Shown one piece after another: positions 37,765 to 50,353 of a DNA stretch of 64,000 nt. How positions within the stretch are numbered: the stretch's first letter is position 1; each line of letters begins with the position of its first letter. A program made the position numbers and the translations under genes. Below the pieces are notes generated by a model. The model saw only the letters and a list, made by a program, of their open reading frames with translations. It did not search any database and was not told the origin of the DNA. Origin of the DNA: Gammaproteobacteria bacterium. GTDB lineage: Bacteria; Pseudomonadota; Gammaproteobacteria; Nevskiales; Nevskiaceae. The stretch is taken from NCBI GenBank assembly GCA_016182805.1, contig JACPFV010000011.1:30704-94703 (forward strand), in the 5' to 3' direction.

Positions 37765-38586
37765 ATGGACGTCCGCCATGTCTTTTTCGTCTCCGACCGC
37801 ACCGGCATCACCGCCGAAACGCTCGGCAACAGCCTGCTGACCCAGTTCGACGGCGTCGAGTTCCGCCGCAGCACGCTGCCGTTCATCAACACGCCGCAGA
37901 AGGCGCGCGACACGGTCGACCACATCAACTGCCTGGCGCGCGGCAACCGCCTGCGGCCGCTGGTGTTCAGCACCACGGTCAACGACGAGATCCGCACCAT
38001 CCTGCGCGCCTGCGACGGCCTGTTCCTGGACCTGTTCGACACCTACATCCACGCCATCGAGCGGGAGCTGAACCAGAAGTCCACGCATACCGCGGGTCGC
38101 GCGCACGGCGTGGCCGACCCGCTGCGCTACCAGACGCGCATCGCGGCAATGAACTACGCGATGGAGCACGACGACGGCCTGTCGACGCGCGAGCTGGGCA
38201 AGGCGGACCTGGTCATCGTCGCGCCGTCGCGCTGCGGCAAGACGCCGACGACGCTGTACCTGGCGCTCCAGCACGGCGTGTTCGCCACCAACTTTCCGCT
38301 GACCGAGGACGACCTGGAGCAGATCGCGCTGCCCAGGGTCCTGCACGGCCTCGAGTCCAAGTTGTTCGGCCTGACCTCCGACCCGGAGCGCCTGGCGCAG
38401 ATCCGCACCGAGCGGCGTCCCGGCAGCCGCTACGCCTCGCTGGCGCAGTGCAGCTACGAGCTGCGCCAGGCCGAGCAGGTCTACCGCAGGTTCAACGTCC
38501 CGTACGTGAACTCGGCCAACATGTCGATCGAGGAGATCGCCACCGTCGCGATGCAGGAAAAGGGAATGCGGCGGCAGAGTTTTTAG
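37765..38586 (+). CDS. ppsR: PEP synthase regulatory kinase/pyrophosphorylase
   Basis: A 273-residue DUF299 protein that inactivates and reactivates PEP synthase by ADP-dependent phosphorylation and phosphate-dependent dephosphorylation. [20 protein letters not shown] at the N-terminus and the P-loop [15 protein letters not shown] (residues 153-167) are diagnostic, as are YPFTEDDL-like [15 protein letters not shown] and the C-terminal [12 protein letters not shown]. It is transcribed divergently from ppsA across 117 bases, the usual arrangement. Its stop overlaps the stop of the convergent signalling gene by four bases. Confidence 0.95.
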   Translation: MDVRHVFFVSDRTGITAETLGNSLLTQFDGVEFRRSTLPFINTPQKARDTVDHINCLARGNRLRPLVFSTTVNDEIRTILRACDGLFLDLFDTYIHAIERELNQKSTHTAGRAHGVADPLRYQTRIAAMNYAMEHDDGLSTRELGKADLVIVAPSRCGKTPTTLYLALQHGVFATNFPLTEDDLEQIALPRVLHGLESKLFGLTSDPERLAQIRTERRPGSRYASLAQCSYELRQAEQVYRRFNVPYVNSANMSIEEIATVAMQEKGMRRQSF

Positions 38587-41500
38587 GCCGACAGCGCGCG
38601 CGGCCCGCCGGCTTCGGTCGGCTCGTTCGCCGCGCCGTTGCCCCAGGGCGAGGCGCGCAGCCAGCCGGCGAACTGCGCGCCGGGGATCGCGGGGCTGATG
38701 AGGAAGCCCTGCGCGTGGTCGCAGCCCCAGCTGCGCAGTACTTCCAGCGCCTCGGGCGTCTCCACGCCCTCGGCCGTGACCTTGAGGCCCAGCTCGTGCG
38801 CCAGCGCGATCGCGGCGCGCACGATGGTCTTGCTCGAAGGATCGGGAAACGCGGTGAGGAAGGACTTGTCGATCTTCAGGGCGTCCACCGGCAGGCGGCG
38901 CAGGTACGACAGCGAGGAATAGCCGGCGCCGAAGTCGTCTATCGCAAGGTGCAGCCCCATGCCCTTGAGCACCTGCAGCGTGCGCAGGGTCTGGCCGGAG
39001 GCGTCGATCAGCGCGCCTTCGGTCAGTTCGAGCGTGACGCGCTCCGGCGGCAGCGTGCTCGACTTCAGCAGCTCTTCCACTTGGTCGATCAGCGCCGCGC
39101 TGCGCAGGTTGTGCGCAGTCACGTTGACCGCCACGCCCAGGTCCAGGCCCTCGCGCCGCCAGGCCTCCGCCTGGCGCAGGGCGGTGCCCAGCGTCCAGCC
39201 GGTCAGCGCCTGGATCAGCTCGGAGCGTTCGGCCAGTCCGACGAACTCGTTTGGAGGCACCAGGCCGAACTTGGGGTGGTTCCAGCGCGCCAGCGCCTCG
39301 ACCTCGCCGACGCGGCCGGTGGCCAGGTTCAGCTTCGGCTGGTACGCCAGCGCGAGCTGCTGGCGTCCGACCGCCTGCTGCAAGTCGCTCATCAGCACCA
39401 GCCGGCGCTGCGCGTTCGGGTCGGCCTCCGGCTCGTAGATCACGTACGGCCGGCCGCCGGCCTTGGCCTGGAACAGCGCCATCTCGGCGTGGCGGAACAG
39501 GGCCTCGGCGTCGTCCCCGTGCTCCGGGAACACGGCGATGCCCATGTGGGCGCGCACCGCCAGCGGCACGTTCTCCAGGACGATCGTCGGGCGCAGGGCG
39601 TCCAGCAGCTTGCGCGCCGGGCCCTCCAGGTCCGCGCGCTGCGCCAGCCGCGGCAGCAGCACGGCGAACTCGTCGGCGCCCACGCGCGCCACGACGTCGG
39701 CCTCGTGCAGGTTCTTGATGAGGCGCCGCGCCACCTGCATCAGCAGGATGTCGCCATTGAGATGGCCGAGGGTGCTGTTGATGTCGCGGAAGTTCGCCAG
39801 GTCGATCAGCAGCAGCGCCAGCGGCTGGCCCGACTCCTGCGCCTTCTTCAGCGCCCGCTCCATCTGGATGCGCAGCGCGGTGCGGTTGGGCAGCTCGGTG
39901 ACGCGGTCGGTGAAGGCCAGCAGGCGCACCTGGCGCTCGATGCGCTTCTGCTCCGAGATGTCGGTGGCGACGTGGGCGTGCACGCCCGGCCGCACGCGGT
40001 TGCCGCGCAGCAGCACGGTGCGCTCCTCGCCGCCGGCGGTTGTCAGGGGCACCTCCGCGCTGATCGTGCCCGTGCGCCGGTAGGTGGCGAACAGCTCGAG
40101 CAGCCCACGGCGGGAGTGGTCCGGCACCAGCTGCAGGATGTTGCGTTCCTTGAGAATGTCCAGCGGGTAGCCGGTCAGCCGCGTGGCGGCGGGATTGGCG
40201 TCCACCACGCGGCCGCTGTCGTCGGTCAGGAAGATGGCGTCGTTCACGCCCTCGAACACCGAACGCGCCTGCTGCTCGGACTCGCGCGCGGTGCGCAGGG
40301 CGCGCGACAGCGCCACGGTCTGCCCGAGCTGGGCCGCCAGGGTGCGGCCGAACGGCATCCAGTCGGCCTGATCGAGATAGTTGGTCGACGACAGCAGCAC
40401 TAGCGCGCCCAGCGTTTCGTCCTGCGCCCGCACCGGGAACAGCACCGCCGAGCGTGCGCCGGCCCGCGCCAGGAACTCCTGCTCGGCCTCGACCGGCTTG
40501 GTGCTGGTGCTCAGCAGGCGCGGCTCGGTGCCGGCCAGTACCGCGTTGACGATCGCGGGCTTGCCGAAGCATTGCACCGCCTGGGACAGGATGTGCTGGC
40601 CGCCGTGGTGCGCGCGCAGCCGCGGCAGGCCGTCGGGGTCGCGCAGGTACAGCACGCCGCGCGACAGACCCACGCTTTCGAGGCAGGACGCCAGCAGCTC
40701 TTGCAGCACCGGCTCGATGTCCTCGTGCCGGGCCAGCGCCTCGGAGATGACGCTCAGCTCGCGCAGCACGAAGCCCTGCGCCAGATTGCGGCGCTCGGCG
40801 GCGGCGAGCTGCTTGGCCTGCCGCTCGACCAGGCGCGCCAGGCGCGGCTGGCGCTCGGCGGCGAGCTGCTCGTCGCTGCGCAGCGCCGGCGCCGGCGCGC
40901 TGCGGCCCAGGCAGTCGCGCAACGTGCGCACCATGTCCTCGATGCCCTCGGCGCGGCACACGTAGCCGCTGGCGCCGGCCTGCGCCGCCAGCCGGCGGTC
41001 GGCCTGTTCGACGTAGTGGTTGCTGGTGAGGATGACCGGGACGTTGCGCAGGCGGCCGTTGCGGCGCGCGGCCTGGCAGAACTGGAAGCCGTCCATTTCC
41101 GGCATCAGCACGTCGGAGACCACGATGTCGGGCCGCGCATCGGCGGCGATTTCCAGAGCCTCGCGGCCGCCGGCGGCGGGGGCGACGGTGAAGCCGGCGC
41201 GCTCCAGCTGCAAGCGCACGCACTTGAGCTGCAGGGCGTCGTCGTCCACCAGCAGCACGCAGGGCTTGCGCGAGCCGGCGGGGCTTACCCGCGGCACCGG
41301 CGCCAGCGGGACGGCGATCCAGGTCGCCAGCTCGGCCGGCTCGACCGGTTTGGACAGTACGTGCAGGAACTGCGCGGCCGCCTCGCCGCGCGGCAACGGG
41401 CTGCCCGGCGCGGCCAGCAGCAGCAGCGACAGCGGCGTGGCGCCGGGCAGGGTGCGCAGGCGGTGCGCCAGCTCCTGCGGCTCCATGCCGCCCAGGTCGG

Positions 41501-41687
41501 CGTCGATCACGGCGAGGTCCGGCGGCTGCCGCTGCGCGGCTTCCAGCGCCGCCGCGGCGGTCGCGGCTTCGAGAGTGCGGTGTCCTTCCGCCGCCACCGC
41601 CTCGGCGAGCAGGCGGCGCGAAATGGCGTTGGGCACGGCCAGCAGGACGGTCCGTCCGTGGCGGTCCGCCGTTGCCTGCGTGCCCAT
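38583..41687 (-). CDS. REC-REC-GAF-PAS-GGDEF-EAL signalling protein
   Basis: A 1034-residue cytoplasmic protein. A degenerate receiver (about 10-120) is followed by a second receiver with the phosphoacceptor Asp in [16 protein letters not shown] (about 145-270), a GAF domain (about 310-460), a PAS domain (about 480-590), GGDEF (about 605-765) and EAL (about 780-1025). The GGDEF signature reads GADEF, so cyclase activity is doubtful. The EAL domain has all expected residues: [33 protein letters not shown] and AEGVET. It should degrade c-di-GMP to pGpG under receiver and GAF control. I chose the ATG at 41687, five bases after the receiver gene of the same operon, whose kinase is the likely phosphodonor. 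Confidence 0.9.
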   Translation of the reverse strand: MGTQATADRHGRTVLLAVPNAISRRLLAEAVAAEGHRTLEAATAAAALEAAQRQPPDLAVIDADLGGMEPQELAHRLRTLPGATPLSLLLLAAPGSPLPRGEAAAQFLHVLSKPVEPAELATWIAVPLAPVPRVSPAGSRKPCVLLVDDDALQLKCVRLQLERAGFTVAPAAGGREALEIAADARPDIVVSDVLMPEMDGFQFCQAARRNGRLRNVPVILTSNHYVEQADRRLAAQAGASGYVCRAEGIEDMVRTLRDCLGRSAPAPALRSDEQLAAERQPRLARLVERQAKQLAAAERRNLAQGFVLRELSVISEALARHEDIEPVLQELLASCLESVGLSRGVLYLRDPDGLPRLRAHHGGQHILSQAVQCFGKPAIVNAVLAGTEPRLLSTSTKPVEAEQEFLARAGARSAVLFPVRAQDETLGALVLLSSTNYLDQADWMPFGRTLAAQLGQTVALSRALRTARESEQQARSVFEGVNDAIFLTDDSGRVVDANPAATRLTGYPLDILKERNILQLVPDHSRRGLLELFATYRRTGTISAEVPLTTAGGEERTVLLRGNRVRPGVHAHVATDISEQKRIERQVRLLAFTDRVTELPNRTALRIQMERALKKAQESGQPLALLLIDLANFRDINSTLGHLNGDILLMQVARRLIKNLHEADVVARVGADEFAVLLPRLAQRADLEGPARKLLDALRPTIVLENVPLAVRAHMGIAVFPEHGDDAEALFRHAEMALFQAKAGGRPYVIYEPEADPNAQRRLVLMSDLQQAVGRQQLALAYQPKLNLATGRVGEVEALARWNHPKFGLVPPNEFVGLAERSELIQALTGWTLGTALRQAEAWRREGLDLGVAVNVTAHNLRSAALIDQVEELLKSSTLPPERVTLELTEGALIDASGQTLRTLQVLKGMGLHLAIDDFGAGYSSLSYLRRLPVDALKIDKSFLTAFPDPSSKTIVRAAIALAHELGLKVTAEGVETPEALEVLRSWGCDHAQGFLISPAIPGAQFAGWLRASPWGNGAANEPTEAGGPRALSA

Positions 41688-41692
41688 TGCGG

Positions 41693-42108
41693 CTACGCCG
41701 GCAGCACCGGCGCCTGCGAGCCGGGCGGGTGCGGCGGCGGCAGGGGCGTGAAGAAGGCGGCGACCTCGTCGCCGAAGGTGTCGGCGTCGATCGGCTTGAT
41801 GAGGTATCCGCTGCACCCCGCCGCGTAGGCCTTCTCGTCGTCGCCCTTCATCGCATAGGCGGTGAGCGCCACGATCACGATGTCGCGCGTCGCCGGGGCC
41901 GACTTGAGCAGGCGGGTGAGGGTGAGGCCGTCCATGCCCGGCATCTGGATGTCCATCAGGATCAGGCGCGGCTGCACGCCGCGCAGCAGGGACAGCGCCT
42001 GCTCGGCGTCGCCGGCGGTCAGCACGTGGAAGCCGGCGCGCACCAGCAGCGCCTTGGCCAGCCGCAGGTTGACCTCGTTGTCGTCGACGATCAGGATCGT
42101 TTCGCCAT

Positions 42109-42112
<4 letters not shown>
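41693..42112 (-). CDS. Single-domain response regulator (DivK/CheY-like)
   Basis: A 139-residue receiver. The acidic pocket is in [18 protein letters not shown], the phosphoacceptor is D54 in [13 protein letters not shown], the Thr is in [11 protein letters not shown] and the Lys in [12 protein letters not shown]. This is the DivK-like pattern of diffusible receivers. A Pro-rich tail (PLPPPHPPG) follows the domain. The start overlaps the stop of the upstream PAS kinase by four bases (ATGA), so the kinase-receiver pair is translationally coupled and almost certainly cognate. The EAL protein follows after five bases. Confidence 0.9.
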
Positions 42113-43746
<1,634 letters not shown>

Positions 43747-43891
43747 GCAATGCCCCGATGCGAGCTAAAGCGCGTCAAGGGCATCCTAGGTCGCAGGTGC
43801 CGGTTGCGCCGGCAATTGGTGCGATTTGTCTACAGAGGAATCGTGCGGGTGGGGCGGGGACCCGGACGGGTCGTCGCCGGCCCGGCGCCGG

Positions 43892-45523
43892 TCAGGTGAC
43901 GACGCTCGGCGCCTTGCGCCCGGTGATCGCGCCGATGCGCGCGATCTGCTCGGCGACGTTGACCAGCGGCGCCAGCGCCTCCCATGTCTTCCAGCCCAGC
44001 GCGGTGGCGTGGTCTTCGTAGCGCTCCAGGTACAGGCGCAGCGTCACGCCGCGAGTGCCGGTGCCGGACAGGCGCAGAACGATTCGCGCACGGTCGCCGA
44101 AGATCACGCGCAGGCCCTGGTTCACCGCCAGGCTGCCGTCGACCGGGTCGTGGTAGCCGAACTCGTCGGCCGCGCCGACCTCCCATTCGCCGAACTTGCG
44201 GCCCGGCAGGTCGTACAGCGTGCGCGCCAGGTCCTGCATCACCGTGGTGGCGGCGGTGGCGGGCAGTTCCTCGTAGTCGTGGCGGCCGTAGTAGTGGCGG
44301 CCGTAGTGGCGCCAATGGCGCTCGGCAACCTCGCGCACCGACAGGCGCGTCGCCGCCAGCACGTTGAGCCAGGCCAGCACCGCCCAGATGCCGTCCTTCT
44401 CGCGCACGTGGCTGCTGGAAGTGCCGAAGCTTTCCTCGCCGCACAGGTTGATGCGGTCCATCTCCAGCAGGTTGGCGAAGAATTTCCAGCCGGTCGGCGT
44501 CTCGTAGCTGTCCACCGCCATCGCCTTGGCGACTTTGTCCACGGCGCGCGAGGTCGGCATCGAGCGCGCCACCCCGCGCAGGCCGTCGCGGTAGCCGGGC
44601 AGCTCCTTGAGGTGCGCGGCCAGGAACGCCAGGCTGTCGCCGGGCGAAACGAAGATGCCGCGGCCCAGGATCATGTTGCGGTCGCCGTCGCCGTCCGAGG
44701 CGGCCACCAGGTCGGGCGCGCGATCGGAATGCGCCAGCTCGTGGAGGTGGCGCGCGTGGATCAGGTTGGGGTCGGGGTGGATGCCGCCGAAGTCCTCCAG
44801 CGGGTTGGCGTTCTGCAGGCTCGACAGCGGCGCGCCGAGCATCTCCACGAAGATGCGCTGCGCGTACGGGCCGGTCACGGCGTGCAGCGCGTCGTAGCGC
44901 AGGCTATGGCCGGCCTTGAGCCATTCGCGGATGCGGTTGAAGTCGAACAGCTTCTGCATCAGGCGCGCGTACTCGTCGACCGGGTCGACCACGTCCAGCT
45001 CCATCGCGCCCAGGGTTTGCAGGCCGCGGCGGTCGAGGTCCACCGTCGCCCCTTCCAGGATGCGGTAGCGGCCGAGGGACTTGCTGTGCTCGTAGATGCG
45101 CTCGGTCAGGCCCTCGGAGGCCTGGCCGCCGCCGGCGACGTTGAGCTTGACGCCGAAGTCGCCGTCCGCCCCGGCCGGGTTGTGGCTGGCGGTGAAGATC
45201 AGCCCGGCCGCGGCGCGGTGCAGGCGGATCAGGTGCGAGGCCGCCGGCGTCGACAGCAGGCCGCCCTGGCCGACGACCACGCGCGCCACGCCGTTGGCCG
45301 CCGCCATCGCCACCGCCGTGGCGATGGCCTGGCGGTTGAAGTAGCGCCCGTCGCCGCCGATAACCAGCGTATGTCCGCGCAGCTCGGGAACCGAGTCGAA
45401 CACCGACTGGAGGAAGTTTTCGAGATAGTGCGGCTGCTGGAACACCGCGACGCGCTTGCGCAGTCCGGCGGTGCCCGATCGCTGGTCGGGGTAGGGTTTG
45501 GTGGCGATCTCGCGCATCGGCAT
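43892..45523 (-). CDS. pgm: Phosphoglucomutase (alpha-D-glucose phosphate-specific)
   Basis: A 543-residue enzyme interconverting glucose-1-phosphate and glucose-6-phosphate. The phosphoserine is S113 in FTASHNPAG, the metal-binding loop is DGDGD at 277-281, GEESFGTSSSHVREKDG is the sugar-binding segment, and RLSGTGTRGVTLRLY is the phosphate-binding loop. The length and the N-terminal GTAGLRKRVAVF match the eukaryotic-like alpha-PGM branch. A short imperfect repeat (HYGRHYYGRHDY, near residue 400) is an oddity. It is transcribed divergently from the DUF1249 gene across 41 bases. Confidence 0.93.
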   Translation of the reverse strand: MPMREIATKPYPDQRSGTAGLRKRVAVFQQPHYLENFLQSVFDSVPELRGHTLVIGGDGRYFNRQAIATAVAMAAANGVARVVVGQGGLLSTPAASHLIRLHRAAAGLIFTASHNPAGADGDFGVKLNVAGGGQASEGLTERIYEHSKSLGRYRILEGATVDLDRRGLQTLGAMELDVVDPVDEYARLMQKLFDFNRIREWLKAGHSLRYDALHAVTGPYAQRIFVEMLGAPLSSLQNANPLEDFGGIHPDPNLIHARHLHELAHSDRAPDLVAASDGDGDRNMILGRGIFVSPGDSLAFLAAHLKELPGYRDGLRGVARSMPTSRAVDKVAKAMAVDSYETPTGWKFFANLLEMDRINLCGEESFGTSSSHVREKDGIWAVLAWLNVLAATRLSVREVAERHWRHYGRHYYGRHDYEELPATAATTVMQDLARTLYDLPGRKFGEWEVGAADEFGYHDPVDGSLAVNQGLRVIFGDRARIVLRLSGTGTRGVTLRLYLERYEDHATALGWKTWEALAPLVNVAEQIARIGAITGRKAPSVVT

Positions 45524-45564
45524 ACGTCCACCTCTTGTGTTTTCAGCTATCTTATAACCGGCCT

Positions 45565-46053
45565 ATGACTGTCACCAGTAGCGATATCGGATGCGTTTAC
45601 TGCGGGCGCCGTCCCGTCCGCATCGCCGCGCTGCTGGAACTGTACGAGCGCAACTACCGGCTGGTGCAACAGCTCGTGCCCGAGCTGAACCTGCCGTTCG
45701 ACCGCGCCGTCTCCCACAGCGCCACCGACCTGCCGCTGCACCTCATCACGCTGGAGCGCAGCCGCTACACCGCGACCTTCCGGCTGACCTACGAGTTCGC
45801 GTGCGACGACGGCATGCGCCAGGAGCCCGACATCTGGCTGCGCGTCTACCGCGACGCCCACGTGGTGGAGGCCCTGCGCTGCGCCGCGCGCCCGCCCTGG
45901 CTGGCCGACGGCGAAGCGGACCCGCAGGTGGACACCTTCCTGACCGATCAGTGGAACCGCAACGTGATGCTGCACAAGTGGTTGCAGTACTTGTTGCATC
46001 ACGGTCACGGCTTCGGAATGGCGGCGCGGCCGCGGGCGCTGGTGCCGGTCTGA
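45565..46053 (+). CDS. DUF1249 (YqiB-like) protein
   Basis: A 162-residue protein of the gammaproteobacterial DUF1249 family. Typical features are YERNYRLVQQLVPEL near the N-terminus, the central LERSRYTATFRLTYEF beta region, the WLRVYRDAHVVEAL segment and a C-terminal RNVMLHKWLQYLLHHGHGF. In enterics the homologue lies near cpdA and parE; its function is unknown. The ATG at 45565 is preceded by an AT-rich stretch (CTTATAAC) that may hold the promoter. It converges on the phosphomannomutase gene with an 11-base gap. Confidence 0.88.
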   Translation: MTVTSSDIGCVYCGRRPVRIAALLELYERNYRLVQQLVPELNLPFDRAVSHSATDLPLHLITLERSRYTATFRLTYEFACDDGMRQEPDIWLRVYRDAHVVEALRCAARPPWLADGEADPQVDTFLTDQWNRNVMLHKWLQYLLHHGHGFGMAARPRALVPV

Positions 46054-46064
46054 TCGTCCAGGCG

Positions 46065-47429
46065 TCACGCCACGTCGATCAGCGCCAGGATTTCCGCGGT
46101 CTTCGCGCGCATCAGCGCTTCGTCGCCGCGCGACTCCACGTTCAGGCGCAGCACCGGCTCGGTGTTGGAGCCGCGCAGGTTGAAGCGCCAGTCGGCGAAC
46201 TCCAGGCCGATGCCGTCGGTGCGGTCGACCGCCCACGCCGTGGACTCGTAGCGCTTCTCGATCTTGCGCAGCGCCGCGGCGATGCTCGGCACCTTGCGGT
46301 TGATCTCGCCGCTGGCGGGGAACCTGCGCATGCGCTCGCCGACGAGCTTCGACAGCGGCTCGCCGCGCTCGCAGATCAGGGCGGCGACCGACAGCCAGGG
46401 AATGTTTCCGTTGTCGCAATACGCGAAGTCGCGGAAGTAGTGGTGCGCGCTCATCTCGCCGCCGTACACGGCGTTCTCGGCGCGCATGCGCTCCTTGATG
46501 AAGGCGTGGCCGGTCTTGCTCTGGATCGGCACGCCGCCGGCCGCCTTCACCAGATCGACCGTGTTCCAGGTCAGGCGCGGGTCGTGGATGATCTTCCCGC
46601 CGGGATGCCGCGCCAGCAGGGCCTGCGCCAGCAGGCCGACGATGTAGTAGCCCTCGATGAAGCCGCCGCTCTCGTCGAACAGGAAACAGCGGTCGAAGTC
46701 GCCGTCCCAGGCGACGCCGAAGTCGGCCTTGTGGCGGCGCACGGCCTCGGCCGTGGCGGCGCGGTTCTCCGGCAGCAGCGGGTTGGGGATGCCGTGCGGG
46801 AAGGACCCGTCCGGCTCGTGGCGGACCTTGACGAACTCGAACGGCAGGTGCGGCTCCAGCGCGTCCACCACCAGGCCCGCCGCGCCGTTGCCGGCGTCGA
46901 CCACGATGCGGAGCTTCTTCAGGCGGCTGGGGTCCACGTAACCCAGCAGATGCCGGATGTACTCGGAGCGGAAGCTGCGCGACGTCATCTCCGGCCGCCG
47001 GGACGGCGCCACCGCCTCCGACGCCACCACCTGCGCCTCCAGCTCGCGCAGGCCGGTGTCGCCGCTGATCGGCAACGCGCCGCCGCGCACCAGCTTCATG
47101 CCGTTGTAGTCCATCGGGTTATGGCTGGCCGTGACCATGATGCCGCCGTCGACGCCGGGCTGGAACGCGGCGAAGTAGATCTCCTCGGTGCCGCAAAGGC
47201 CGATGTCCACCACCTCGACGCCGCGCGCGATCAGGCCGTGCGCCAGCGCGTGCAGCAACGGCTCGCTGGAATGGCGCACGTCGCGCCCCAGCGCCACGCG
47301 CTGCGGATGGAAGCGCTCGGCGTAGGCGAGGCCCAGGCGGTAGGCGATGTCGGCGTTCAACTCGTCGGGCACGCGGCCGCGCAGGTCGTAGGCCTTGAAG
47401 CAAGGCAGGCGGGGGAGTTCGGAAGGCAT
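46065..47429 (-). CDS. cpsG: Phosphomannomutase (CpsG/ManB type)
   Basis: A 454-residue alpha-D-phosphohexomutase. The phosphoserine is S102 in [16 protein letters not shown], the metal loop is DGDFD at 242-246, the sugar-binding loop is [15 protein letters not shown], and the phosphate loop is [14 protein letters not shown]. The wording of these motifs is that of CpsG, which makes mannose-1-phosphate for GDP-sugar and exopolysaccharide synthesis; dual glucose activity (AlgC-like) is possible. The ATG at 47429 suits the conserved N-terminus ([10 protein letters not shown]). An upstream ATG at 47459 would add ten residues. Together with pgm it supplies hexose-1-phosphates for surface polysaccharide. 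Confidence 0.92.
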   Translation of the reverse strand: MPSELPRLPCFKAYDLRGRVPDELNADIAYRLGLAYAERFHPQRVALGRDVRHSSEPLLHALAHGLIARGVEVVDIGLCGTEEIYFAAFQPGVDGGIMVTASHNPMDYNGMKLVRGGALPISGDTGLRELEAQVVASEAVAPSRRPEMTSRSFRSEYIRHLLGYVDPSRLKKLRIVVDAGNGAAGLVVDALEPHLPFEFVKVRHEPDGSFPHGIPNPLLPENRAATAEAVRRHKADFGVAWDGDFDRCFLFDESGGFIEGYYIVGLLAQALLARHPGGKIIHDPRLTWNTVDLVKAAGGVPIQSKTGHAFIKERMRAENAVYGGEMSAHHYFRDFAYCDNGNIPWLSVAALICERGEPLSKLVGERMRRFPASGEINRKVPSIAAALRKIEKRYESTAWAVDRTDGIGLEFADWRFNLRGSNTEPVLRLNVESRGDEALMRAKTAEILALIDVA

Positions 47430-47593
47430 GCGGGTACGGGCGACCGTTCGTGACAGCATTTATTTTGCGTCCATGCAGTGTCGGTTGTGCGCCTTCGAGT
47501 TTCAAGGCGCGCCGTTAGTTCCGAGCGGCGATTCAGATTCCGGCGCGCCCGTCAATCTGGAAACTTGCCGCTGGAACCCGGAAACTATGCGCG

Positions 47594-47699
<106 letters not shown>

Positions 47700-47722
47700 C
47701 ACTGTGCACGTCCTGTGCAGGC

Positions 47723-47747
47723 GCGGGCCATCCCTGGCCCGCAGTTT
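47723..47747 (+). terminator. Weak terminator-like hairpin after ffs
   Basis: GCGGGCCA and TGGCCCGC form an 8-bp stem with a TCCC loop, followed by AGTTT. It lies 23 bases after the 4.5S RNA and 35 before dnaX. The T-tract is short, so it may only partly stop transcription. Confidence 0.45.
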
Positions 47748-47781
47748 CCGAAAAGCACGCTTCGAATACACTGCGGTGGTT

Positions 47782-49338
47782 ATGAGTTATCTGGCCCTTG
47801 CCCGCAAATACCGCCCGCGCCGATTCGAGGACGTGATCGGGCAGCCGCACGTGGTCAAGGCGCTGGCGCATGCGCTGGCGGGGGACAAGCTGCATCCCGC
47901 GATTCTCCTCACCGGCACGCGCGGGGTGGGCAAGACCACGCTGGCGCGCATCATCGCCAAGGGCCTCAACTGCGAGACCGGCGTTTCCGCCAACCCCTGC
48001 GGCCAGTGCTCGGCCTGCCGCGAGGTGGACGAGGGGCGCTTCGTCGATCTGCTGGAGATCGACGCCGCCTCGCGCACCAAGGTCGACGACACGCGCGCGA
48101 TGCTGGACAACGTGCAGTACTCGCCGGTGCGCGGCCGCTACAAGGTCTACCTGATCGACGAAGTCCACATGCTGTCGGGCCACTCCTTCAACGCGCTCTT
48201 GAAGACGCTGGAGGAGCCGCCGCCGCACGTGAAATTCATCCTGGCGACCACCGATCCGCAGAAGCTGCCGATCACGGTGCTGTCGCGCTGCCTCCAGTTC
48301 AATCTGAAGCGCATGCCCGTCGCGCTGATCCGCGAGCGCCTGACCAAGGTCCTGCAGGCCGAGGGCGTGGAGCCGGAGCCGGGCGCGGTGGCGGAGATCG
48401 CGCGCGCCGCCGACGGCAGCATGCGCGACGGCCTGTCGCTGCTGGACCAGGCGCTGGCCTTCTGCGGCGGCGCGCCGAACCGCGCCGCGGTCGAGGAGAT
48501 GCTCGGCACGATCGGCCGGCAGACCCTGTTCGACATCCTGGGCGCGCTCGCCCAAGGCGACGCCGGCGGCGTGCTTGCGGCGATCGAGAAGCTGGACGGC
48601 CAGGCGCCGGACTACTCGGCCCTGCTGTCCGACCTGGCCGCTCACCTGCAGCGCGTCGCCGTGCTGCAAGTGCTGCCGCAGGCGCGCTCCGACGAGGACG
48701 AGGCGGCGCTGGTGGATCTGGCGCGGAAGCTGCCGGCCGAGGACGTGCAGCTCTACTACCAGATCGCGGTGCTGGGCCGGCGCGACCTGCCGTGGACGCC
48801 GGACCCGCGCCTGGGCTTCGAGATGGCGCTGCTGCGCATGCTGGCGTTCCGGCCGGAGACCGGCGGCGGTTCGAGTCCCGCCGCGCCCGGCGGCCGGCCG
48901 CAGGCGGCGGCTGCCGGATCGCAAGCCGCGGCCTCCGGCGCGGTGCCCGGCGCCCCGGCCTCATCGTGGGCGCAGCGCATCGAGTCGCTGGGCCTGGAAG
49001 GCTTCAACAAGCAGCTCGCGCGCCACTGCGTGGTGCAGGACGAGCAGGGCGGCGTGCTGCGCCTGGCGCTGGACGCCAAGATGAAACACCTGCTGCAGGA
49101 AGAGCGTCGCGCCGCGCTGGAGCAGGCGCTGGCGCGCCAGTCCGGCCAGCCCTTGCGCGTGGTTATCGAGCTGGTGGCCGGCGCGGTCGGCACGCCGGCG
49201 CAGCAGGAGGCGCAGCAGGCGGTGGACCGCCAGCGCGCCGCCGAGGCGGCGATCGAGAGCGATCCCGCCGTCCGCGCACTCAAAGAGAAGTTCGGGGCGA
49301 CCATCCGCCCCGGTTCGGTTCAACCCATCGAGAAGTGA
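47782..49338 (+). CDS. dnaX: DNA polymerase III subunit tau/gamma
   Basis: A 518-residue clamp-loader ATPase. The N-terminal [16 protein letters not shown] is diagnostic, Walker A is GTRGVGKTT (45-53), the zinc site is C64/C73/C76/C79, Walker B is LIDEVHMLS, the SRC motif is in TVLSRCLQF, and sensor 2 is in [13 protein letters not shown] Gly/Ala/Pro-rich linker (about 375-395) leads to the C-terminal tau domain that contacts the polymerase. At 518 residues it is shorter than the E. coli tau. No A-rich slippery heptamer like E. coli's was seen, so a frameshifted gamma form is not predicted. Gene order ffs-dnaX-ybaB-recR is conserved. Confidence 0.95.
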   Translation: MSYLALARKYRPRRFEDVIGQPHVVKALAHALAGDKLHPAILLTGTRGVGKTTLARIIAKGLNCETGVSANPCGQCSACREVDEGRFVDLLEIDAASRTKVDDTRAMLDNVQYSPVRGRYKVYLIDEVHMLSGHSFNALLKTLEEPPPHVKFILATTDPQKLPITVLSRCLQFNLKRMPVALIRERLTKVLQAEGVEPEPGAVAEIARAADGSMRDGLSLLDQALAFCGGAPNRAAVEEMLGTIGRQTLFDILGALAQGDAGGVLAAIEKLDGQAPDYSALLSDLAAHLQRVAVLQVLPQARSDEDEAALVDLARKLPAEDVQLYYQIAVLGRRDLPWTPDPRLGFEMALLRMLAFRPETGGGSSPAAPGGRPQAAAAGSQAAASGAVPGAPASSWAQRIESLGLEGFNKQLARHCVVQDEQGGVLRLALDAKMKHLLQEERRAALEQALARQSGQPLRVVIELVAGAVGTPAQQEAQQAVDRQRAAEAAIESDPAVRALKEKFGATIRPGSVQPIEK

Positions 49339-49339
49339 T

Positions 49340-49672
49340 ATGCAGAACATGAAAGGCGCGCTGGGCCAATTGATGCGCCAGGCGCAGCAGGTGCAGGAAA
49401 ACATGCGGCGCTTGCAGGACGAGCTGGCGAAAACGGAGGTGACGGGCGTCGCCGGCGCCGGCATGGTCAAGGTCACGCTGACCTGCAAGCACCAGGCGCG
49501 CAAGGTCGAGATCGATCCGGCGGCGCTCAAGGAGGACAAGGAGTTCGTCGAGGACCTGATCGCCGCCGCGTTCAACGATGCCGCGCAGAAGGTCGAGGAG
49601 ACCTCGCGCGAGAAGATGGCCAAGGCCACCGGCGGCCTGCAACTGCCGCCCGGGATGAACCTCGGCATGTAA
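49340..49672 (+). CDS. ybaB: YbaB/EbfC nucleoid-associated protein
   Basis: A 110-residue DNA-binding protein of the YbaB/EbfC family. [19 protein letters not shown] is the N-terminal helix, [27 protein letters not shown] the central sheet, and [18 protein letters not shown] the second helix of the tweezer-like dimer. The C-terminal segment LPPGMNLGM resembles the usual PG(M/F) tail. It starts one base after the dnaX stop, and recR follows after 11 bases. The position between dnaX and recR suggests a link to replication or repair, which is an inference. Confidence 0.95.
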   Translation: MQNMKGALGQLMRQAQQVQENMRRLQDELAKTEVTGVAGAGMVKVTLTCKHQARKVEIDPAALKEDKEFVEDLIAAAFNDAAQKVEETSREKMAKATGGLQLPPGMNLGM

Positions 49673-49683
49673 TTCGTGGCGTC

Positions 49684-50283
49684 GTGACCCAGTATTCCCC
49701 GCGGCTGGCCAAGCTGATCGACGCCCTGCGGCGCCTGCCCGGCGTCGGCCCGAAGTCGGCCCAGCGCATGGCCTTCCACATGCTGGACCGCGACCGCGAG
49801 GGCGCGAAATTCCTCGGCGAGACGATCGGCGAGGCCCTCGCCGGCATCGCGCGCTGTCCCACCTGCCGCATGTTCTGCGAGGACGCCCGGTGCCTCTACT
49901 GCACGGCGAAGCGCGCGGAGACCGGGCAGGTCTGCGTGGTGGAGACGCCGGCCGACCTGATGGCGATCGAGAACAGCACGCCGTACCGCGGCCGCTACTT
50001 CGTGCTCATGGGCCGCCTGTCGCCGATCGAGGGCGTCGGCCCGGAGGAGCTGGGTCTGGACCGGCTCGGCCGGGCACTCGCGGACGGATCGGTCAAGGAG
50101 TTGATCGTCGCCACCAACCCCACGGTGGAAGGCGAGGCGACGGCGTACTACCTGGCCGAAATGGCCAAGGCCAGGGGCGTCAAGGTCACGCGCATCGCGC
50201 ACGGCGTGCCGATGGGCGGAGAGCTGGAGTACGTCGACGGCGGCACGCTGAGTCACGCGCTCAGCGGGCGGCAGCCGGTCTGA
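49684..50283 (+). CDS. recR: Recombination mediator RecR
   Basis: A 199-residue protein acting with RecF and RecO to load RecA at gaps. The helix-hairpin-helix RRLPGVGPKSAQRMAFHML is near residues 16-34, the four-Cys zinc finger is CPTCRMFCEDARCLYC, the Toprim domain includes VVETPADLMAIE and NPTVEGEATAYYL, and the C-terminal RIAHGVPMGGELEYVDGGTL is the Walker-like segment of the family. Translation begins at GTG 49684; no upstream ATG fits the conserved start. It closes the ffs-dnaX-ybaB-recR group. Confidence 0.96.
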   Translation: MTQYSPRLAKLIDALRRLPGVGPKSAQRMAFHMLDRDREGAKFLGETIGEALAGIARCPTCRMFCEDARCLYCTAKRAETGQVCVVETPADLMAIENSTPYRGRYFVLMGRLSPIEGVGPEELGLDRLGRALADGSVKELIVATNPTVEGEATAYYLAEMAKARGVKVTRIAHGVPMGGELEYVDGGTLSHALSGRQPV

Positions 50284-50353
50284 CACGCCGCCGCTTTCAG
50301 GTTCGGGTCCGGCCCTCTAACATGGCCGGAACAACCACAAGCCATACGCACCC

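Noticed and set aside
35221..41223. A very long uninterrupted minus-strand frame of about 2000 codons covering ppsA and the neighbouring signalling gene
   Set aside because: Only the right part (ppsA) has protein-like sequence. The rest is a shadow frame, rich in Arg, Ala and Gly, caused by high GC, and is contradicted by ppsR on the plus strand and the real frame of the EAL protein.
44270..44330. Short imperfect repeat in pgm as a disruptive insertion
   Set aside because: It is in frame, short and does not interrupt any conserved motif; probably a variable loop.
47782..49338. Programmed frameshift in dnaX giving a gamma form
   Set aside because: No A-rich slippery heptamer with a following stem-loop was found in the region where E. 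coli has it.
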